Source: Apostichopus japonicus (lineage: Eukaryota; Echinodermata; Holothuroidea; Aspidochirotida; Stichopodidae). Taken from it: a DNA stretch of 64,000 nt. Under the pieces are notes generated by a model. It had not been told where the DNA came from, did not search any database, and saw only the letters and a program-made list of their open reading frames with translations. Both the position numbers and the translations under genes were made by a program. Location: positions 2,363,001 through 2,427,000 of the forward strand of contig NC_092575.1 of assembly GCF_037975245.1 (NCBI RefSeq). Direction: 5' to 3'. This document shows, one piece after another, positions 14,801 to 26,600 of this stretch; positions within the stretch are counted from its first letter, which is position 1; the number at the start of each line of letters is the position of its first letter.

Positions 14801-17576
14801 TATCATTTAGTGACTTTTTCAATTTACCCATGGGTAAGGAATAATGCGGGTGGGACGGGGATGTTAATTGTTCCTAAAGCCCGATCTGGCTCTTCAACGG
14901 CCATCGATAACGAATGACATTTCTAGCAATTAGATATCTACAGATCTAGAAGGAATGACCGCAGAGACACCTATTAATTGCTTAACTTATAGAACACTCG
15001 TGTATAACGTTAGGCCTAATTAAGTAACCATTTGTTGTCATGATACGTTTGTGGCAGTATTTGCTGTCATCTCTTTTCATGCATGGTGACGTAAAACGTG
15101 AAACAAGTGTCTTCACTAATATTGGACCATCAGGCGACATAAGGGCCTCCCTTTTATTTAAGCAAGTTAACTCCAATTTAAGTTTGTTAACTGCATGGTT
15201 TCTTTGCCGCTAACAAGAAGCCCTTCAACTCGCCCTTCTCAACACTCCCACGCCAGTTCACCAGTCAACAATCCTACGCAAAGCTTCGTTCCGTTGACAT
15301 GTGTCATATAAACTACACTTTATTTATTTGGTACTTGTAAAAAGCTACTAAAAGTTGCTACAGCTTGTTTGGTCATTCAAACCATTTGCAGTCTTCATCA
15401 CTTTTTTCTCACTTATCAAGTGTTAGTATCTATTTAATGTAAACACAGGTCGGAGTTTGCGTCACATTATTCAACCATCCATAAAATAGATTACTTTACC
15501 CCACCCCCACCCCCACCCAAAAAAACCCGTCTTTTTATTGACTTGTTATATATATTTAGTAGTCCACGCAATTAACTTCGTGTTATTGTCCAGATGTAAT
15601 TAACAACATTACATATCAACATGTAATATTAGCAAAAAAATGTGCTACTGTAGAATGACAGACAATGGTTACTAAATGCATACGCAAACTTCAACCCTTT
15701 ATTCCGAATGGCACTGACAGCTTAAGTTCTTAGCTGTCTTCCTAACCACAGACATTTCATTTGCTAACTTAGACACGTCTCAATATCTGGCAACAGCTTG
15801 GAATGTCAGAAATTCCAGGAAAGTATACTCTTGAAACTTTCCACAATTTTACTCAAGTTTATTTCAATACTGATGACCTTTAAGGCAGCTTCTTCCGCAC
15901 CCACCCCATTCCCCCCCCCCCCCTCGCCCTCTACCCGCAAATACAAAATAAAGAGGAAGCTTTTACAAGATTACGTCACCATACCTTCGAGTTTTTGAAC
16001 CGTCTTTTCTTTACAACCAGGGGGTTGGACAAAAAAGGATAAGGGACTAGCTTGCAAAGAGAGCCACATTTTCAAAGTTGCAAAGGACATAACATGTAGC
16101 AAAACAACTGCAGTTGGTATATGGTAACATTATGTGGTTATGGTATAATGTATTACGTAATACAATGGGTTTCATTGCAGTTTTTGTTCACAGTTTAAGT
16201 GTAGGTAAGCTCCATATGATCTCTGAATTAATAAATATAATAATTTAATGGAAAATATAGCTTTTTTATAATGTTCAAATCTTACACCTGCCCAATTTGT
16301 AGATCACCCCTGTCTCTATACCATTATATCGATCTATTAAATGTTGAGTGAGTTTTACGTGGAGAGAATATCTCATTCATGTGGGTTGCCTACGATTACC
16401 GCCACCTCCATATATCTCTGAAGATGATTTCCCTGACATGGTGGAGTTCGAGGGGTGGGGGGGGGGAGAGAAATTCCGGACCCCAAGATTATTCACAACA
16501 ATGTACGTTTTAATGCAACACCATGGGACATTGGTCTGAGTCCTGCCACCTTTCCACTCCCCTAATGTTAAACTGCGCTGGTAGAATCCTACGCTATGAT
16601 ACTTCAATAACCAATATTTCAGCTGCAACTATCTTAATCCTTCACACTGATACATATAAGACATCAAATCCCGTACCAGTACAGTATCATTATAGTTTTC
16701 TGGCCCTCCACCCACCCTCCAGCTCTCCCCGTCTCTCTTGGTGTTAATATCGCTTACCTTAGTTTCAAGTTCATCATCTGAATCTTCTTCCGAATCTTCA
16801 TCTCCCTTGACATCATTCTTCGGGCCCTTCTTAGATTTGCTGCCGGCCGCATCTGTATCACCCGCTGAGGAACGAAACATGCTCGGCAAGCTGACATCGA
16901 AGATCTTAGTGCTTGGTAACGACGGAAGGCTGGCAGTTGGTAAGTTGGATAACAGATTGACTTTTGCCAAAGATGGTGGTTTGAAAAATCCCGGAATTAT
17001 ACTTTGCTTCACCTCTGTATTCTCTTTAGGCTCCTCGGGTTGTTTGGTATCTCTCTGTTCGTCTTCGTCATCCATAAGTGATATGTTGAGAACCTCATCA
17101 TCATATGCCGAGGAAACGGTGATATCTTCACTACTTGAAGGAGGGGGAGGAGGCGATGGCGGGGGAGGGTCTTTAGCTGGTTCTTCAAGAGGTACTAATG
17201 CTTCCTCGGACTTTTCCAATCCTCCATCCACGTCATCGAATTCGGCCAGAGGCGCTTGTTTCTCCTCTTGTTGTAAGATGTTGTTTTCCGCATCGACGAT
17301 ATCGGCATTCTTCTTATCTTTCTTGTCCTTTTTATCCTTTTTATCTTTTTTCTCTTTCTTCTCCTTCTTCTCTTTCTTCTCCTTCTTGCCCTTTTTACTT
17401 TGCTTATCGTCAATGGACGGCAAATCTGTCTCGCTTTTAGCCAAAGGCTCTGGTTCCGCCGCTTCTTCGGTCTGTTTCGACGTCTTCTTACGGACTGCTA
17501 GTCGACGTGTATTTTCATCTCCATCCTCGTTGGAGACACCTTTCTTTTTGCTTCCTTTCTTCTTTCCAAAATTCAT
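2869..17576 (-). CDS. Lys/Glu-rich protein gene, 5' part (three exons)
   Basis: I do not recognise this gene. Exon 1 is 17576-16758 (273 codons): ATG with A at -3, ending AAG|GTAAGC. Exon 2 is 3443-3330 (38 codons): acceptor TTTCAG, donor ACG|GTAATG. Exon 3 is 2901-2869 (11 codons): acceptor TTTTCAG, donor GAG|GTAAGA. All junctions are phase 0, and exon 2 is open only in the joining frame. The 322 residues seen are low-complexity: a basic start, a KKEKK/KKDKK tract at about 58-89, a Pro run at about 136-146, an acidic Ser/Asp/Glu stretch at about 257-271, then a more ordered segment with SPSDIVLVSDPQSN. No signal peptide or membrane segment is visible. Intron 1 is 13.3 kb. The gene continues past the window's left edge. 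An upstream in-frame extension of exon 1 has no ATG, so 17576 is the likely start. Exon 1 is fairly secure; its link to exons 2 and 3 is inferred from phase and strand. Confidence 0.62.
3444..6689. other. Intron 1 of the Lys-rich gene, left part
   Basis: No splice-bounded exon was recognised. The stretch has poly(G)/poly(C) runs (about 3960, 4566, 4960, 6189) and a small diverged direct repeat at about 4630-4700 (CAACACTGAA followed by ACTCCTGGT). Confidence 0.5.
6690..6988 (-). mobile_element. tRNA-derived SINE (Leu-like head)
   Basis: Read on the minus strand, the right end shows a Pol III A-box-like TGGACAAAGGCGGTGG, then TGAGGCTTAGCAATTGGGAG, and a B-box-like GGTTCCATTACC about 60 bases later. 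This is the layout of a tRNA-Leu-like head. The body runs left to a simple TTATTATTATT tail near 6690-6710. The boundaries are approximate and no second copy was found in the window, so the assignment rests on the promoter boxes and tail alone. Confidence 0.5.
6989..8474. other. Intronic non-coding stretch
   Basis: No gene recognised. It contains a GC-rich patch near 7615-7660 (CCGCCCGCCCGCC and CCGGAACCTTCCGG, the latter a 14-base palindrome) and a C-run at 8148-8162. Confidence 0.45.
8475..8850 (+). mobile_element. LINE 3' end (L2/CR1-like), truncated
   Basis: A short ORF encodes KTYGDRSFEYSGSYLWNKLP followed by DHIRTCSKLSTFKSLLKTHL. This is the typical C-terminus of L2/CR1-type non-LTR reverse-transcriptase ORFs (YG.R.F....LWN.LP..IR, then FK..LKT.LF). 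A stop follows, then TAGCGCCTTGAGC, GACGCTATATAAG and a (TTA)n tail, the usual 3' UTR and tail of these elements. Only the last part of the ORF remains, so this is a dead 5'-truncated insertion, in intron 1 of the Lys-rich gene and antisense to it. Confidence 0.8.
9388..9675. mobile_element. hAT-like MITE, 288 bp, perfect 8-bp TSD
   Basis: The ends are CAGGCGCGTAGCCA and its reverse complement TGGCTACGCGCCTG. The same 8 bases, GCCATATC, flank both sides (9380-9387 and 9676-9683). An 8-bp duplication with CA..TG ends is the signature of the hAT superfamily. There is no internal transposase. The interior has a G-rich subterminal tract (about 9629-9660). Confidence 0.88.
9676..16757. other. Intron 1 of the Lys-rich gene, right part
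   Basis: Seven kilobases with no exon recognised. Small ORFs (for example 13287-13526 plus and 16377-16628 minus) lack flanking splice signals or known motifs. There is a G18 run at 10865-10882, a CA-rich patch near 10995-11030 and CT-rich tracts near 13800-13850 and 15900-15930. Confidence 0.5.
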
Positions 17577-19395
17577 TTTCAGGATTTTGAGCTCAAACTT
17601 CACAATAAGTACCCAAAATGAAACGTGTAAGGTACCGTGGTTACTTGATGGCCTGCGAATGCTGTCACTCCTTGTCACAGTGGTCTTGTTAAATTGTCGA
17701 AAAATCAAATCAAATATCCTTTTTTTCCCCGCAAAGATCACTCAGAAGCGAATCACAATAAATGAGCTTTATATAACGAAAAACATGTGCCCTTACTGAT
17801 TTGGGTCACATAGATAGTGGCAACGACTGAAACTAAAGTTAATAATCCGTCGTACACCTATCACAAATTTTTATGGCCCTTGTCAATACCATCCTACCGA
17901 CTTTAAACACATGGTATGTTTCTGGTGGTACCCGGCGTCTGTATATTGTTGAAGTCACTTGGGAAGTATTTACCAAAATATTCCAAAGGTCGAGTAAACT
18001 GAAGGGTAACAAAAAAGGCTTCCCAAATGAAAATCAAATAAGACCATCTGATAATCTGGAATATTGTAAATGTCAAGTTATGCTAACCTAACATTGACGA
18101 AGTTTGATCAACAAGAAAAAAAGATTCGAAAACCAGACAACACAAATACCCAGTCTTCGTTGTGCAGGGACACGATAAAACAGAGAAATACAGTCCCCAA
18201 GTACGAGTCGGTATCCATGAAAACGATTGTTAATGGGTTGGTTTGTATTGCAGGGGGATCCCAACGACCAGGCATCACGAGTAAAGGGAGGGGGAGGGGA
18301 GGGGAGGGGGAGGAGAGACTAGTCCCGTTGGTCGGGATCAATCAGGGAGTCAGGAAAATAAATGTGGGATAATGTTATTTCTCTCATTGAGACGTTAATA
18401 AACACTCCATCGATATCTGTAAAAAAGTTCTAGGGTCAGAACCGACACCAGGAAAGTGCTTTTGAAAACTTTTGAAAACTTTATATAACTTGTAGCATAA
18501 TAAAATTTGAGAGCCAAGAAATGATGGATTTTAATGGGTAAAAAATTAAAGCCATGGCTGGAGGGAAAAGTTTTTCTTTAAAGTACTTCAAAGAAGCATT
18601 CCATAATACAATTATTAAAACAAATACAAAAGCAAATTTTCTGAGTTTTTTATTTATTTACACATATCTACAGAATGTGATCTTCACCATGTAATGAAAG
18701 AAAGACATTTCTTTAAAGGAAAAGTTAAAACTCTATATCAAAATAATCTTTTCTAAGTAGTTATGTAGTAGACATTTTGTTTTTCTTTCAGAGAGCAAAG
18801 CTTTATTGATTAATTATCTTCTAAAATAATCCAGAAGAATCATCAATATCTTCATACTTATACATGTAAATGGTGTGCATGTGTGTAGTTTTTTATATAC
18901 TTTTTTTCAACTTTATTTATTATCTGCTATCAATTGTTTTATTATTGTTCTTGTTGTGACAAAAGCAATGTTATCTGCATTAGCACTGTGTTAATGTTCC
19001 AGTAAGTTTACACTGGGTAATAAAGAAAGCTAAATGATGATCCTTGGTTTGGGCCAAAAACACCCCCGCTTCTTTCTCGTTCCCTGAGCGCTAATGTAGA
19101 AAGAGGGAAATGACTAAACAAAACAACAAGAGACATAATAACTTATTTGAAAGCAAACTAATAAATACATGATGAACATATCAACCCTGTCAACCTTCAA
19201 TATTTAACATGCCCAACATTTACAACAACTTTTAATTTATTTGTGACTAAATTTTAAAGGTGTTAGATGAGTTTGCAATCTCCTCCCAATAGAATCAGGG
19301 AATGATCTTATGCTGTTAAAGTATCAAACATTGTACCAGTTTCTCGAGTGAATTCCATGGGAAGGTGAATGACAGATAATGTGAACAACAGACGT
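17577..19395. other. Intergenic region upstream of the Lys-rich gene
   Basis: It holds the presumed promoter and 5' UTR of the minus-strand Lys-rich gene and the sequence beyond the IFT22 3' end. No TATA box or other core promoter element was convincing. A GGGGAGGGGAGGGGA tract lies near 18288-18315. Confidence 0.45.
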
Positions 19396-19675
19396 GGAGT
19401 GTTAGCTCAGTGGTTAATGCCGGTGCCTTCCAATCATAAGGTCCCTGGTTCGAGTCACTCCAAGATTAATGTATGTCGTCCAGTTATAGAGTTGTTGATA
19501 ATTGACAATTCATAATCATGGCCGTTAAATATGAATGTAAGAGACTGACTTCGGTCAGCTTGCGGCTTTGATAAGCCAATGAGGCTTCTTCGCGAGTTCC
19601 TGCTTGCAGGAAGATCTAAAATACATGCTTACATACATACATAATACAAAATACATACAAAATACATACATACAT
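19396..19675 (+). mobile_element. tRNA-derived SINE, copy 1 (full head)
   Basis: The head has an A-box TTAGCTCAGTGG and a B-box GGTTCGAGTC, and its ends GGAGTG and CACTCC can pair as an acceptor stem. A family-specific body follows (GACTGACTTCGGTCAGCTTG, GCGGCTTTGATAAGCCAATG, a CTGCTTGCAGGA hairpin), then a tail of TACA repeats. The same body occurs at 43642-43879 (minus) and 56811-57043 (plus). Confidence 0.9.
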
Positions 19676-20654
19676 AACAGCACATTTAGTGAAGCAATCA
19701 CCTGCATACATTCTCTCCTATGATAGTAAATAAGGATTACATTATAGAAATGAAGCTACCATGGTTGGGTTGACAAGCAAACGGCTGGTCTGACCATCTA
19801 GAGATAAACCTGTGGCCCCTTGAGACCATTTTTGGAGGTTCTTTTAGCTTTTTTTTTTATAATACTGTTTCCCTGTAAGGATCAAGGTGATTAATCTAAT
19901 TATGAATGCATCAAATAATACTTCTATGATACAGCAGCAGAAAGAAAAAACAAAAACAAAAATAAAAATAAATAAATAATCATTCCCTCAATTGTCAACA
20001 TCTAAAACTATCTTACAACGAACAAACACTTTATGACTCCAAACTGAATTTGAAGGAGTCTTAAAAAAGATCTTTGCTGAAACAAAAACTCTTTTCTGAA
20101 CAAGACGAAGCTATATTTTTTCTGATGAGTACTGAGCAGCAGAATCATGGTCCTTGGCTGAAAAGAATCTAGAACTTCCATATCATAAGTAAATGGGTAC
20201 AAAGTACACATAAGTTTTGTACAAAATTTTCACTATATATAACTTGACCAATAACAATCCACCCTTGAAAAGTTGTCAAAAGTGACTAACTCATTTAACC
20301 TTCTTCATCATGCATAAACCCTATATCAGTTTACTCATTGACATGGTAACGCCACAACAATTTGCAGCAAACAGATCGAAAATGTATAACAAAGAAAAAG
20401 GACATGTCTTACCATTTAAAGTCCTCTACACCATCCGCTCCCTCTAACAAGCTGCCCCACCCCCTCCCTTCTCTTTTAACTCTCTGCTCTCAAAATACAG
20501 TTCCATTTTACCAAAATTTCATGATAGGGTTTAGTTTGCAAAAACAATGTTGGCGGATGAATGGGGGGGGGATGTAAGAGGTAGGACTGGAAATATTTTC
20601 AACATTCCAACTTCAATCATCTTGGATATTGGTCATCTCTCAAAGTCCTAATAA
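19676..20654. other. Region 3' of IFT22, probable 3' UTR
   Basis: This lies directly downstream of the IFT22 stop on the minus strand. No ORF with recognisable content. I could not place a poly(A) signal with confidence. Confidence 0.4.
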
Positions 20655-23600
20655 TCACTGAATAATACTAAGTTCCTCTTCATTCTGCCGATGACTGATG
20701 TTGCTGAAAACTTTCATCAAAAATGCCTTGAAGTCTCTCCTTGTCCCATCTGGATCGTTGTCAAGGTTACACTCCACGTGCCGGACTTTTGCCAAGGGGT
20801 TAGCTGTTTGATGAAGAAGAAGATAAGGAAGAAGGGGGGAAATAATAGATGTATATAAACATAAGGCTCAGGTTTAAAAAATATATGTTGTACGAATCAA
20901 ATCTAAGTAAGTCAGTCTTTCACATAAATTTGCCATCAGCTGATATAGTTGAGTCTCTTTAAATCATATTTTTGCTCTGATTTTGCCAAATTCTTGATAT
21001 CGTTGGATTTTTCTTAAAATCCCCAATCCACCATACAACACTCAGATCAATTCAGATTATGACCAAGAAAATGGAACAAATTTTGGAAATTTTCATCTTG
21101 CATGAAAGAAAAAAATACTTTGATAAATTTTCCCAGCAACAATAATAAGTAATATTTATATAGCGCATAATCAGCAAAGCTGCTCAAAGCGCTTTACAAA
21201 TGTAAAACCTAAAAACAAATAGTACTTAACAAAAACCAAAATATTAAATATATAGAACCAATAAGGCAAAAAAAATGTAAAAGCCAAAAGCAACAATATA
21301 AAAAACTTCCGTACTAAACGATACTAAAAAAATTAAAACCAACTGTTTTCTTAGAATCCAATGTGAACAACTGATCCGATTCTAAAATATTAAAGAAGAT
21401 GGATGATTTCTTAGGTGTGACTGCACCAGTGTGTGTGGTTTCTACCACACTTGCTTTATATCAAGCTGTTCATTTCTTTAATTTTATGACTTGCAAGTTT
21501 TAGTTCCATCTTGAAAATTGGATGAGAAGGTAAAGACTGTATCTCGAACGGAACTTACGAATGTTAACTCTCCTTGCCGCTGCGCCAGGTTTGAAGTAGC
21601 CAAAGATGAGACACTGGGAATCTTTTATACCTTGATTGTAAACAAAATGGTTGTACCTAAGAGAGGGAGAAAAATTGGATTAATTATTTAAAATTTAAGC
21701 ATTATTAGTTATTTTTACTTGTGACATAATATCAAAAAGAAAAAGAAATCTGTCAAATGCAGGTAACACTTTAATATCAGCTTTTTTGTTCTTGACAAAT
21801 CACTCCAGTAATCTTGTTATTACTCATTATCAAGAAATGAACTTTTTTGCCTTCAAATCAGTGCTTGTTTATCAATCTAATTATACTGACAATTTAAAGT
21901 CAGCTCCTGAAAAACAACACAAATCATGACTAAACCAAAAACCTATATTTTTTTTTTCTATCATGAAATTTTTATGTTTTAATTAATATTCTGTACAACA
22001 TTGGGTATTAGAGAAAGAATTACAAAAGGCATGTAAAGAAAGCTTCAAATACTGCAATTTATAAATCAATTTGATAATTGTTTCAATGATTAATTTGTTC
22101 TGTCTTGATGTATCAGTAATAAGTGTTCCTGGTAGGCCATTTAAGCTGCTTAAAGTACTAGAAGAGCGCCACCACTCAACTGAAACTGGTGGCATAAAAT
22201 CATCTTTGTTATAACAGAAAGAATAAGCAAAGAATCTTACTTGTATGTACCTGGGTATGTTTATATAGGGTATGCATTTGTATACATGCTGGAATGAAAT
22301 ACCATGTGTGCTGATTAAAGTATTAAAAGAGCACCATCAATTTAAGCTGCTTAAAAGTACCAGAAGAGCGCCACCACTCCACTGACACTGGTGGAATAAA
22401 GTCATCTTAGTTATGACAGAAAGATTAACCAAAGAATCTTACTTGTAGGTACCTGGTTTGTAGGTTATGCATTTGTGTACATGCTGGAATAAAATACCAT
22501 GTGTGCTGATTAAAATATTAAAAGAGCACCCTCAACAACAGACTATTGTAACAAACTTACTTTGTTATATAAGACTAAAGCATAACAGAGGGACATCATT
22601 ACATGTAAGTATGTATGTATGTGTGTACATGCATATATGTGTGTGTATGTATATTTAAGAAAAAGTGCAATACAATGTTAAAAATAGAATAAAATCAACT
22701 CATAATATCAAGCTATGATTATCAATTTCATTATTAAAGAATCATTGTTCATGTAGCCAAAAATATACAAATGCTTATTGATAAGGAGATTCAAATTTGT
22801 GCATTTTAGTTTGCCATATTCTTCATGTCTGTGCCATAATTTCCATAGCAATGTAACTCTTCAGCTTTCAACTAATTTGACTTTGCAATGGTTAAGAATT
22901 TTGTATATTATACGAATGAATTTTTTGTTTTGGGTTTCTAATTAGGGCGACATTAAAGTAAACAAAGTAACAAACAAATCTGTTTTTAATGAAGGAATTA
23001 ATTATATCATAGTTAATATTAATCACCGATCACAGAAGAGGGTATCTCCATTTGATTACAAGTCTAAATCACATTTATATTATAAACCAAGTATGTCTGA
23101 CATAATTGCTGGAATTGTCACAACCAAAAACAGATAACATTTCATCAAAAGACAGAGAGCGACAGAGACTTGCTCTTACCATGTTTCTAGTTCTCTCTCA
23201 TGATTTAATTGATCTGGGTTGTAGACCAGAATGATGCCGTGAGCATCTTTCGCTAAAGAAGGCCAACATTCATCAAACCTAGCAGAAGGAGAGAGAAACA
23301 AAGACAAGGAAATATTTGTTGGTGTGCTTGGAACTGGAGAATTACAGATGTTCTACTTAAACCCTTCGCTCCACTCTTCCACACCCCTCAACATTCCCTT
23401 ACCCTTATCCACCCCCCCCCCCAACCAACCCACAACTGATAGACACCAAAACTAGTAGAGCATTTGGGAAAGGAAACTATTTTTCAGGAAGTAGTATGCT
23501 TCCATGACAATGACAAATTGCCATTGCCATTTGGACCTTACGGTCCTTCTAACTAACATCCATTTAAGATTACAAAAAAAAAAACAGGAAAACTCAATAT

Positions 23601-26600
23601 TTTGCATGAGTGCAATATTAATGAGACAGTAGGAACATCAATTGCCATAGTCTTCTCATGACAGTAAAAAATCTTCCTCATCTCATCTCACTCCACTCAA
23701 CTCCCCCCCTCCCCCCTCTCCCCACCCCTTCAACCCTCCACTTTATTTAGCTGCTGCCATACTTCCAAGTTCTGACAGCTAGAGTGCTGGGCCATCATAC
23801 TTACTTTGTGTCACCACTGCAATCCCACATTTCGACTTCAGCTGTTGAGGTGCGATTGCCCGTCCATGAGCCATTACTTTCAAATTCCAAGATTCTGAAA
23901 GACAAAGATGAACTTCGTTGGAAACAACATTTCCAGATAGTAGCTAAGGTTTATGGTACTGTAGGTTGATCTCAAATAGAATTCCAGTACAATACAAAGC
24001 CATGCTCATAAGGAGTCTGATTCATTGTTAACAATTCTTTCCACAACCAAGTGTTGATTGAGGTACATAGATGAACAGAGATTGCAACAACTATGAAAAA
24101 ATATGAAGCAAATGTGTCCCAGTTTTTCTTTGGTATAGAATGAACTACAATTATAAGATGTCCGGAGGAGTCAAGTGGGATCCCGGAAAAGGGGATCTGC
24201 AACAAAACAAAAAATGACTTGCCATGCAGTAATCTTGGTAGCAATTAATATGGACAATACAAGCTCAGAATTTGTATTACATCCCAATGAGCGAGAGAAA
24301 TAATTAAGGGGATTGTTCAGGCGTACTCCTGGACCTGCACTCCCACTCATTTGGCCAGAATTTTGAGGTCTGTATATTTTCGTATTTTATGTAAAACTGA
24401 ATTCCACTGAAGTAACTTATTACTTTGACAGATAAAGATCCATTTGTACCCTGAAATGTCTGTGTTTGTTGTAGATACAGCAGTTATGTAAAGACAGAAC
24501 TAAGTTGGTGGAAGATGGGGGGGGGGGGGGGTATACAACAGGGTCATATTAAATCTGTCAATACAATTTAAAATCTAATACTTTGTCCAAAGGGAAACCA
24601 GTATTGTTGTTGCAACATGAGAGATTTTTAAGTACAAGCAGCAATTGCTCTATATCTTTAAAATTTTGGATCATCCTTTTTATAATATACACAATGAGAG
24701 AAAATGCCTGTTAAAAAACAGCTTATGCCCCCCCCCCCCCATAAAAAACAAAAAAACAAATAGAGGGCCTAGAATTTTGATCTTAGCAGAATCTTTATTT
24801 CCAAGGTAGTTAAGTCAGACAGTTTGTCTTTGAAGAAGATTCTGCTAGGATCAAACCATCAGGCCCTCTCCTCTGACTAACACATTTTATATTACCAGCT
24901 TGGGTTAACCCTGAAGAAGAGAAGAATGTACAGTAGTTCAGATTATTGGTAATATATAAACTATGGTAATTATTTACCTGGCTCCCTGTGTTGGATGGTA
25001 GGCACCTCCTGATATATCCGAAGCCTCGGCCAAAAAGTTAGAAAGCACACTCTTACCACTCTGTAAGAAAGGACACCAAGGAAAATGTGATTAGCTTAGC
25101 CAATAGTACAGTAGGACTAAAACTGCTGCTTTGTAAGGTTATTGAGGAATTGGTATTTCTGGTTTGTGAATTAGGAAATGGGGTTTGTTCTTTTAATGGT
25201 TTCAAAACAACCTTGTTCATCATAGCTATACTGCACTGATGATGGAGGAGGTGCCTTCACATATCCCTCAGTATGGGATGCCTTAATTCTAGGGATGCAC
25301 CGGATAGTCCGGCCGGATAGTGAGAAATTATCCGGTTCCGGCCGGATATTTTTCAAAATCCGGCCGGATCTTTTTCAAAATCTGGCCTGAATCATCCCTT
25401 AAAAAGGTGTTGGTATTAACTTAAATCAATGTAAACTATTTCCAAAAATTAATAAAAACATTCAAAGTAAGGAAAAATTAGGTTTAACATGTTTAATTTA
25501 ATTTTCTCAATGGTCTGACCCACTGTTTCTAAAGATCAACCAAAACAATACAACTACTGTAATTATATGAAGCTATATACAACAAATACAGTTTGCAGTG
25601 AAATCATTTCTTGCAGCCTTCATCAGTTTAATATTGTAGTTATTTTATTAAAGAATGTAGATTACACTACTTCAAGTCATATTTAATCTCATAAATGGGG
25701 TCTTAATTTCACCTTCTTGATAATATGCATATACCTCACCTAAGATTTGCTCCTTGTTTCATACTTCTACGTCTTATTAATGATTTTCTTTTGTGTAATG
25801 AAAAACTCCGGTTCCGGCCGGATTTTATCCGGCCGGATTTCACGTACTATCCGGCAAAATCCGGTCCGGCCGGATCCAAAAATTTGGATCCGGTGCATCC
25901 CTACAGTTAATTCACATATCCCTCAGTTTGGGGTGCCTTCACATATCCCTCAGTTTGGGGTGCCTTCACATATTCCTCAGTATGGGATGCCGCCACATAT
26001 CCCTCAGTATGGGATGCCGCCACATATCCCTCAATATTTCAGAAAGTAGTAAGATACTGAGGGTTCACTCTTGTCCGCCGGATGGGGACATTAAGTGGCA
26101 TCCTGACGGCAGGAACCTGTTAGAATATTATGACACACCTGCTCTGCAACTCTCCTAACAGTCATCAAAAGAGAATGATTAGTATAAGCTAAATGTTCAT
26201 CCAAACTAATCACTTGGATAGGTTTCAAATCAGGTTCCATCAGTTCAGTTCTTTGGCTAAAAGTACGATGGGATTTGAGCCAGCAACCTTTCTTTCCATT
26301 GTTCATAATATCGCCAGTCTGTTTTTGGTTGTTTATTTACATACAAACCCACATTTCTCCTGAAATTCCTTCCCAGCCGCTTGTGTTCATGTGTGTAACC
26401 TAGGCTAGCTCGTGTAGGCCAATACTATAGTTGGAGGATAAACTAAACAAAGTGGCTATTGTTACGACTAGTCGTAAGAATAATTCCCGACTACGCATGC
26501 GCAGTTGCTATTTTCATGACCAGGAGTACTATTTTTACGACGAGGAGAAACAATACTTTCTGGTTAGGGTTAGGGTAAGGGTTAAGGCCCGGTCACACTA

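Noticed and set aside
17577-17741. N-terminal extension of the Lys-rich protein
   Set aside because: The upstream in-frame stretch contains no ATG.
16738-17799. 353-codon plus-strand ORF
   Set aside because: It is the antisense shadow of the Lys-rich exon on the minus strand; its Ser/Phe-rich composition mirrors the Lys/Glu/Asp codons.
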